Under the pieces are notes generated by a model. That model saw only the letters and a program-made list of their open reading frames with translations. It had not been told where the DNA came from and did no database searches. The translations under genes were made by a program, and so were the position numbers. Positions 58,596 through 64,000 of a stretch of 64,000 nt of DNA are shown piece after piece. Source of the DNA: an uncultured Bacteroidia bacterium (GTDB lineage Bacteria; Bacteroidota; Bacteroidia; Bacteroidales; F082); contig CACZZO010000003.1 of the NCBI GenBank assembly GCA_902785755.1, positions 62,001 to 126,000 on the forward strand. Direction: 5' to 3'. Position 1 is the first letter of the stretch. Every line of letters begins with the position of its first letter.

Positions 58596-59747
58596 CTACC
58601 TCAACGCTTGAACAATTCTTTGACACGCATTACCATCGCCATAGGGATTAACTGCTTGTGCCATTTTGCTATACTCATCGGCATCGTCCAACAATTGCGA
58701 AACTCCTCTGATAATCTTCCACATATCCGTGCCGACCAGTTGCACTGTACCTGCCTCAACGGCTTCGGGACGCTCGGTCGTATCGCGCATCACAAGAACA
58801 GGCTTCCCCAGTCCTGGGGCTTCCTCTTGTATGCCACCGCTATCGGTAAGTACTATGGAGGCAATCTTCATCAAATATATAAATTCCAAGTATTCAAGTG
58901 GCTCAATAAAGAAAACATTGCCCAAATGCGTTAAATCCTCACCAAAAACAACATGGATTGGCTTTCGCACATTGGGGTTCAAGTGCATAGGATAAACGAA
59001 ATCAACACTCGAATAGGTCTGCGCAAGTTTTTTGATTGCGTTACAAATATTCAAGAAACCCTCTCCAAAATTCTCTCTTCGATGCCCTGTAATCAGGACA
59101 AGCTTTTTCCCGCATGTTAAACGCCCAATGTCATAGCCAAACGACAACAATTTGCTTTTCAAAACTTTGTTGAGTCCATCATCAGAACTCATTTTGGCCA
59201 CAATCATTTGGAGTGCGTCAATAACCGTATTGCCGGTAACCGTTATTCTTTTGTCCGAGACACCTTCCTTCAACAGGTTTTGGCGGCTTAGCTGGGTCGG
59301 AGCAAAGTTGATTGATGCAATTCGCCCTGTGATTTGACGATTCATCTCCTCTGGCCAAGGACTATAGATATCGTGTGTACGCAATCCCGCCTCCACATGT
59401 CCCACCTGAATCTGCTGATAGAACGCTGCCAGCGCAGCCGCCATACTGGTTGTGGTGTCACCATGAACCAAAACCACATCTGGCTTCGTTTCATGTAGCA
59501 CATTCCTCATACCCATCAAAACTTTTGAGGTAACATCATACAAATCCTGACCTTGCTTCATGATATTCAAGTCATAGTCAGGAACAACGCCAAAAATCTT
59601 CAAAACCTGGTCGAGCATTTCGCGATGCTGGCCCGTGACACACACCTTTGTTTCAAAAACATCGGGGTGTTTCTTTAACTCAATCACCAACGGACACATC
59701 TTAATCGCCTCGGGACGTGTGCCGAAAACCAACATTATCTTTTTCAT
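58596..59747 (-). CDS. wecB: UDP-N-acetylglucosamine 2-epimerase (non-hydrolysing)
   Basis: About 383 residues from [20 protein letters not shown] (59747). GT-B-like epimerase motifs are [74 protein letters not shown], and [10 protein letters not shown], then [20 protein letters not shown]. It interconverts UDP-GlcNAc and UDP-ManNAc for surface polysaccharides. A GT4 gene lies 18 bp upstream on the same strand. Confidence 0.95.
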   Translation of the reverse strand: MKKIMLVFGTRPEAIKMCPLVIELKKHPDVFETKVCVTGQHREMLDQVLKIFGVVPDYDLNIMKQGQDLYDVTSKVLMGMRNVLHETKPDVVLVHGDTTTSMAAALAAFYQQIQVGHVEAGLRTHDIYSPWPEEMNRQITGRIASINFAPTQLSRQNLLKEGVSDKRITVTGNTVIDALQMIVAKMSSDDGLNKVLKSKLLSFGYDIGRLTCGKKLVLITGHRRENFGEGFLNICNAIKKLAQTYSSVDFVYPMHLNPNVRKPIHVVFGEDLTHLGNVFFIEPLEYLEFIYLMKIASIVLTDSGGIQEEAPGLGKPVLVMRDTTERPEAVEAGTVQLVGTDMWKIIRGVSQLLDDADEYSKMAQAVNPYGDGNACQRIVQALR

Positions 59748-59765
59748 AAAAACCACTCTTCAGTA

Positions 59766-60938
59766 TTAAGCAAGGCATGAATAAAACTCAACCAATTTAC
59801 AGCCATCCACCTTCCAATTATACTTGTCAATCACAGCCTTACGACCATGCTTGATGTAGCAGCTCAATTTCTCTGGATGTTCGTAGAAATCGGCAATAAT
59901 GGCTGCCAATTCTTCAGGCTGGTCGTAATGGTAGCTAAGGCCGCTTCCCGTTTCGTCCATAATTCGCACCAATGGGTCGCAATTGGAGACAACCATCGGT
60001 ATTTCGGCGTACATGTACTGGAAAATCTTATTCGGAATAGTATTGTCAGTATGACCTGATTTGACATGGGGAATCAATGCAATATTGGCCGTTTCGTACA
60101 AATCACAGATTTGGGTATATGGCTTATAACCATGGACTGTCACATTGTCCTGAACTTTCAATTCTTCAATGAGACTCTTGATATTCGCCAGATAACTGCC
60201 GCTGCCAACCAAATCAAAATGGACGGGGACATTCTTTTCTTTTAGGATGGAAATGGCCTTAATCACATATTGGATGCCTCTGTGAAAGTTGATTCCACCA
60301 ACATATAACATCCTGATTTCATTGGTATTAAACATTTTTCGTTTAGGCACATCAAACTGCTCTATATCCAAAGTATTAGAAATAACAACCACTTTTTCAG
60401 GAGATATTCCCAAAGCCTCAATTCTCGTTTTAGCCTCTTCAATCACCACGATAACCCTATCGGCCAACTTGCACATCTCTTTTTCATACCTTACCCATTG
60501 CTTATGAGAGGATAGCATCTTGCCCAAAAAAGTATTGGTATGTGTGGAAAGCTGCAACAGAACGGGCCAATTTTCGAACAAGTCAAGCACAAAAAAGGTT
60601 CCATATTTGATTTTTGCCTCGTACCCTATTCTCGCCAACGGCAAATCGCAAATATGTATTGCATCGAAGTGTTCTTGGGCAAACAGTTCATCAACAAAAC
60701 GCCTCCAATAGTTGAAATAGAATGGGAACTTCAATACTCCAACACTCGACTTGTATATGAACTTCGACATGGGCTTACGATGGACCGTGCCATAAATGGT
60801 CTTTTCATTCAAAGGTTCACCATCTTTTTGGACACAGGCGACATGTACATCGCTTCCAGCATCGGTCAAAGCTTTCATTTCATTTTCAACCCTAACATTC
60901 GGCGGAAAAGGATGATCCAATATGAATAGTATTTTCAT
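59766..60938 (-). CDS. family 4 glycosyltransferase
   Basis: A 390-residue GT-B protein. It begins MKILFILDHPFPPNVRVENE, a typical GT4 N-terminus. FDAIHICDLPLARIGYEAKI, VVISNTLDIEQFDVPKRKMF, LYVGGINFHRGIQYVIKAIS, and IPNKIFQYMYAEIPMVVSNC (donor site) follow in normal order. It probably builds the same polysaccharide as wecB and the flippase around it. Confidence 0.9.
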   Translation of the reverse strand: MKILFILDHPFPPNVRVENEMKALTDAGSDVHVACVQKDGEPLNEKTIYGTVHRKPMSKFIYKSSVGVLKFPFYFNYWRRFVDELFAQEHFDAIHICDLPLARIGYEAKIKYGTFFVLDLFENWPVLLQLSTHTNTFLGKMLSSHKQWVRYEKEMCKLADRVIVVIEEAKTRIEALGISPEKVVVISNTLDIEQFDVPKRKMFNTNEIRMLYVGGINFHRGIQYVIKAISILKEKNVPVHFDLVGSGSYLANIKSLIEELKVQDNVTVHGYKPYTQICDLYETANIALIPHVKSGHTDNTIPNKIFQYMYAEIPMVVSNCDPLVRIMDETGSGLSYHYDQPEELAAIIADFYEHPEKLSCYIKHGRKAVIDKYNWKVDGCKLVEFYSCLA

Positions 60939-60975
60939 AATAACCTATCTTTTGAGCAAATTTAAAAATACAAAA

Positions 60976-62526
60976 TTACGAATTTTTCTGAAACCCCGAT
61001 AAAAATTCTAACATCTTCCCCACCAAATCATTCACCGAGGACGAAACCTTCAATTTATATAACGCCACCATTCCCAAGACAAGGAATAGGGCTGATTTCA
61101 AGGCTGCATTGATGGCCAAGCCAAAAATGGGATTCTCGAAAAAGTTGGCGAACAATGGTGTTAATACGCACGTCCACAGCCAATTGAGCGCAAACAAAGC
61201 CAACACAATCGCCGCCACGGGGATTAGTTTCTTCGACAGCGGCATCACGCCGATTTTCCACTTGATGAAAGCCAAAAGCAAGACGAAATACACCAAATAG
61301 GACCCAACATTGGCCAAGGCACCGCCCGTGATGTCCCATTTTGGGACGAGCCAACTGTTCAGGATGATGGACATTGTGGCGAGCAAGATGGTGAAAATCA
61401 GCGAATAATAGTAATACTTAGAATAACTCAACGCTGTGGTTATCACACCAAGCGTGGAATAGATGAGGCGGCTCAACGAAAGGATGAGTACCGCCCATTT
61501 GCCCAAACGGTAAATGTCGCCATTGGGCAACAGGTCAAAGAGGAAATCGATGTTAATCCACACGATGAAAAACACGAAACTACCTGCAATGAACTGATGC
61601 AGAGCCACATTCTTGCACAAAGCATCAGCCGTTTTGATGTCCTGTTTGGCCATCGCATCGGAAATATGGGGTCTCGAAATGGCTCCCAACGAGCGGTAAG
61701 GCATCTCGACAAGTGCTGCAATGTTGGTGGCTATTGTGAACACGCCTGCCAAATGGAAACTCGTCTTGGCCGCCACGAAAAACTTGCTCAGCATCGGAAT
61801 CACGTTGCCCGCCAAGGCCGCCGTAATCATAAACAGGGTGTAGAACAGAAAATCGCGCTTCAGTTGTGCCGAAATGAACTTCGGCTCTATCTTGAACGAC
61901 ACCCGCTGGAGCGACATCAGATAGACTATATTGATTATGGTGGCAAGCCCATATAAGATACAAAACGAAATGATAACACCATCAAAATCAATGATTTTGT
62001 AGAAATAAAGCAGATATATCGTCAGAGTTCCGACGCGCAACCCGACCTCGCGGATGAATTTGGGAAGCACAATGCGAAGCAGAAGATTGCTATTCGTCTC
62101 AAAAACAGAGATATAGAGCATGAAAAATGCCAGTGGAACGACGAAATTCACATATTTTGCGAACAAATCCGCGCCCACTTCGGAATCTTTCGTAAAGAAA
62201 TCGACAATCGTGCCTTTGAAGAGGAAAAACGCAAGCAAAAAGAATGTGAAACCAATCAGTGGGACGAGCAAAGTCCAGCCGAAAAAGCCATGATCGCGGT
62301 GCTTTTCGTCCTTGAAAAAGGGATAGTAGCGCATGGCGGACGAGTTGGTGCCCAACTGGGCCAAACCGCCAAACAACAAGGAGCATTGCAACAAGATGTC
62401 GATGAGGCCAATTTGCTCAGGCTGAAGGGCTTTCGTCTGGATGAAGAAAGTCGTGACGATGCCCACGGCCACCCCGATATAGGTGGCGATGGTGCCCTTG
62501 ATACTCTGTCGTGCTACGATGCCCAT
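60976..62526 (-). CDS. Wzx-like polysaccharide flippase
   Basis: A 516-residue protein with about 14 membrane helices, of the MATE/MOP flippase superfamily. It begins VARQSIKGTIATYIGVAVGI; helices such as FLFYTLFMITAALAGNVIPM and ALVEMPYRSLGAISRPHISD are typical. It would move lipid-linked glycan units across the inner membrane. It lies upstream of a GT4 and wecB on the same strand, consistent with a capsule or O-antigen-like locus. Confidence 0.87.
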   Translation of the reverse strand: MGIVARQSIKGTIATYIGVAVGIVTTFFIQTKALQPEQIGLIDILLQCSLLFGGLAQLGTNSSAMRYYPFFKDEKHRDHGFFGWTLLVPLIGFTFFLLAFFLFKGTIVDFFTKDSEVGADLFAKYVNFVVPLAFFMLYISVFETNSNLLLRIVLPKFIREVGLRVGTLTIYLLYFYKIIDFDGVIISFCILYGLATIINIVYLMSLQRVSFKIEPKFISAQLKRDFLFYTLFMITAALAGNVIPMLSKFFVAAKTSFHLAGVFTIATNIAALVEMPYRSLGAISRPHISDAMAKQDIKTADALCKNVALHQFIAGSFVFFIVWINIDFLFDLLPNGDIYRLGKWAVLILSLSRLIYSTLGVITTALSYSKYYYYSLIFTILLATMSIILNSWLVPKWDITGGALANVGSYLVYFVLLLAFIKWKIGVMPLSKKLIPVAAIVLALFALNWLWTCVLTPLFANFFENPIFGLAINAALKSALFLVLGMVALYKLKVSSSVNDLVGKMLEFLSGFQKNS

Positions 62527-62535
62527 TGTGCCAAT

Positions 62536-63864
62536 TTATGACGGATTACCCAACTTTTCAAACTCCTCTTTCAAGTCAATTGTCTTTTCGTATTGCTCGT
62601 CGGAACGCTTGCGTTCATGCTCGGCAAACTTCTGGTACGCCTTGATAATCAACTCGTAATCCTTGTTTTGCTCCTCCAAGTCATGAACCAAGACATTCTT
62701 CTCCTCAATGCTTCTCTTCAACTCCTCAATGCGCTCCAAACGGTATTCATTAGCGGTTTGATAGGCCTGAATGTGTTTCTTCAAGTCCTCGATGACGATT
62801 TCGCGACGGCGCACCTCGTCTTCCGCGTCACTCAGTTTGTCGTATCCGCGCCGAATGCCCGAGTTGAGGTCGTTGCCGGCCAAAATCAGGATGGCAACAA
62901 TCCAAATCCAAAGCAGGAGTATGATGAGCGTGCCGATGGAGCCATACAGCACGTTATAACGCGCAAAATTGGAGATATAGGTATTGAAACCCACCGTTCC
63001 GAGGACGAAAAGCGTGGTGGCGAGAATCGTTCCAGGACTGAAAACCACGAAGTTACGGTAGCGTTTTTCCCCGTTGGGGCCAAGCCGCTTGAGTTCCTGA
63101 CGGTAATGCTCATTGAACCTGACATTGCCGAAATAATACAGCAAAGCGATGCCAAAACAAAGGGCAAAAATGCCAATCACCCAACGCAATACCATAAACA
63201 AGAAGAAGGTAAACGAGCCTCCTTCGATGATTTCATTCGTGACCAAATATTTCAGAGCCGTGCCGCCCAAAGCAATCAGCAAAACCGAAACCACCACCAA
63301 CGCACCGATGATGATGAGCATAATGATGGCAAACAGCCGCTGAATCAGCCAACCTTTCAGCCCTAAACCCTTGAAAGTGAGGTAGTCAGCGTAGACATTT
63401 CGGAAGCCATTGAACACAGCCACAATGCCGCTTGAGCCAAACACCAAGCACAAAACGACACTAATGGAAAGCAGACCATCGTGGGGACGATTCATAATGC
63501 CATCAATGGTTTCCTTAACATAATCCATTGTCCCTGAAGGGATAAGGAAATCATCCAAGGCCAACATCACCCTTCCGTAAAGGTTTGGGATGGGGATGTA
63601 GGGAATCAGAGTGAAGAAAAAGAGAATCAGCGGAAAGAGCGCGACAAAGAAATTGAACGCCACGCCAGCGGCGCGGTCGACGGTGCGGCCCTTGGTGAAC
63701 AACTTGAAGAAGTCGATGAGCACATCCATCAGCGGCAACTTCGTGCCCGGGAAACGCACCAAGCGCAAGAAGTTGTCGTCGCGGTTGTACCACTCCTTCA
63801 CCGTCTGCATTTTGGCTTCCAGCCAGATTGCCAGTTTTCCGTCTTTCTTTTCTTTGTTAGGCAT
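62536..63864 (-). CDS. YihY/BrkB family membrane protein with coiled-coil C-terminus
   Basis: About 442 residues from MPNKEKKDGKLAIWLEAKMQ (63864). Six membrane helices carry the family pattern RAAGVAFNFFVALFPLILFF, LPVFGSSGIVAVFNGF-like VLCLVFGSSGIVAVFNGFRN, LGTVGFNTYISNFARYN, and IGTLIILLLWIWIVAILILA. Despite older names, the RNase BN activity is not assigned to this family; function is unclear. The last 110 residues (DAEDEVRRREIVIEDLKKHI ... ELKRSIEEKNVLVHDLEEQN) are a coiled coil that most family members lack. Confidence 0.88.
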   Translation of the reverse strand: MPNKEKKDGKLAIWLEAKMQTVKEWYNRDDNFLRLVRFPGTKLPLMDVLIDFFKLFTKGRTVDRAAGVAFNFFVALFPLILFFFTLIPYIPIPNLYGRVMLALDDFLIPSGTMDYVKETIDGIMNRPHDGLLSISVVLCLVFGSSGIVAVFNGFRNVYADYLTFKGLGLKGWLIQRLFAIIMLIIIGALVVVSVLLIALGGTALKYLVTNEIIEGGSFTFFLFMVLRWVIGIFALCFGIALLYYFGNVRFNEHYRQELKRLGPNGEKRYRNFVVFSPGTILATTLFVLGTVGFNTYISNFARYNVLYGSIGTLIILLLWIWIVAILILAGNDLNSGIRRGYDKLSDAEDEVRRREIVIEDLKKHIQAYQTANEYRLERIEELKRSIEEKNVLVHDLEEQNKDYELIIKAYQKFAEHERKRSDEQYEKTIDLKEEFEKLGNPS

Positions 63865-63922
63865 AAACGGAGTTTTATGGCGCAAAAATACGGGTTTTGT
63901 TGCAATGAGCCGATAAAAATCC

Positions 63923-63930
63923 TATTTTTG
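63923..63930 (+). promoter_or_regulatory. -7 box (TATTTTTG) of the gene at the right edge
   Basis: TATTTTTG lies 7 bp before the ATG at 63938, divergent from the YihY gene. Confidence 0.5.
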
Positions 63931-63937
63931 CGGCATT

Positions 63938-64000
63938 ATGACCAACGAAAACAACACCATATCCCACGAAGGCATCGTCACTAAAATCACCGACGACGAA
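63938..64000 (+). CDS. partial CDS, likely RseC/SoxR-reducing system family
   Basis: Only 21 residues are in the window: MTNENNTISHEGIVTKITDD and E. The ISHEGIV-x-I start is that of RseC-type proteins, which in Bacteroidota precede the rnf electron-transport operon. The remainder is outside the window, so the assignment rests on the start and on a good promoter. Confidence 0.55.
   Translation, partial: MTNENNTISHEGIVTKITDDE

Overview
The window reads as a chromosome segment of a Bacteroidales (Bacteroidota) bacterium, probably an uncultured gut or rumen lineage. Signs are a type IX secretion (T9SS) C-terminal sorting domain, FISUMP-type paralogous surface lipoproteins, DUF6922, DUF5606, PCMD and DUF4834 proteins, and promoters of the Bacteroidota pattern (TAnnTTTG at -7) before many genes. 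No rRNA, tRNA, CRISPR array or intact insertion sequence was seen. Names come from reading motifs; no database search was run.

Layout. 1-7.8 kb: an ABC exporter permease cut by the window edge, a TolC-like channel, a dicarboxylate symporter, a T9SS-secreted adhesin-like protein and a DUF1016 nuclease, all on the minus strand. 7.8-12.3 kb: a methyltransferase, an AlbA_2-type ATP-binding regulator with repeat linkers, and an AAA/DUF234 ATPase. 12.6-21.7 kb: htpG, two FISUMP lipoproteins flanking a decayed DUF6922/AbiEii module, two TPM-domain proteins, ftsE, two glycosyltransferases and a 5'-damaged murB. 21.8-29.6 kb: a second DUF234 ATPase bracketed by palindromes, a GIY-YIG protein, and a surface/signalling locus (lipoprotein, small membrane protein, transmembrane Ser/Thr kinase with a matching ectodomain, divergent HTH-like protein). 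29.6-34 kb: pyrD-pyrK, DUF5606, and a toxin-antitoxin island (GNAT remnant, PIN module, XRE/DUF2442) with a candidate structured RNA.

34.1-39.7 kb is the most distinctive region. Two Cys-rich peptides with CXXX repeats and twin-arginine leaders are followed by a radical SAM/SPASM maturase, a second SPASM-like maturase, a 146-bp tandem repeat, a small CXXX-system protein, and tatA and tatC coupled to it by overlapping start and stop codons. This looks like a ribosomally made, radical-SAM-modified peptide system carrying its own Tat exporter.

39.7-43.4 kb holds a PCMD protein and a three-gene minus-strand operon (short-chain dehydrogenase, Old Yellow Enzyme, steroid 5-alpha-reductase family) that resembles the gut Bacteroidales gene sets reducing 3-oxo-delta-4 steroids and bile acids. 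43.5-48.7 kb is mostly housekeeping (YugP-type peptidase, pepD, rpmH, a methyltransferase, a GT2). 48.7-64 kb is a surface-polysaccharide region: a YfhO protein, glycosyltransferases, a second AlbA_2 regulator, a phosphonate pathway (aepX-aepY-phosphonoacetaldehyde reductase) ending in a LicD transferase, wecB, a Wzx-like flippase, a BrkB/YihY protein and the start of a likely rseC.

A recurrent theme is small palindromic or tandem repeats, both between genes and in frame inside genes (tolC, murB, the DUF1016 nuclease, both AlbA_2 regulators).
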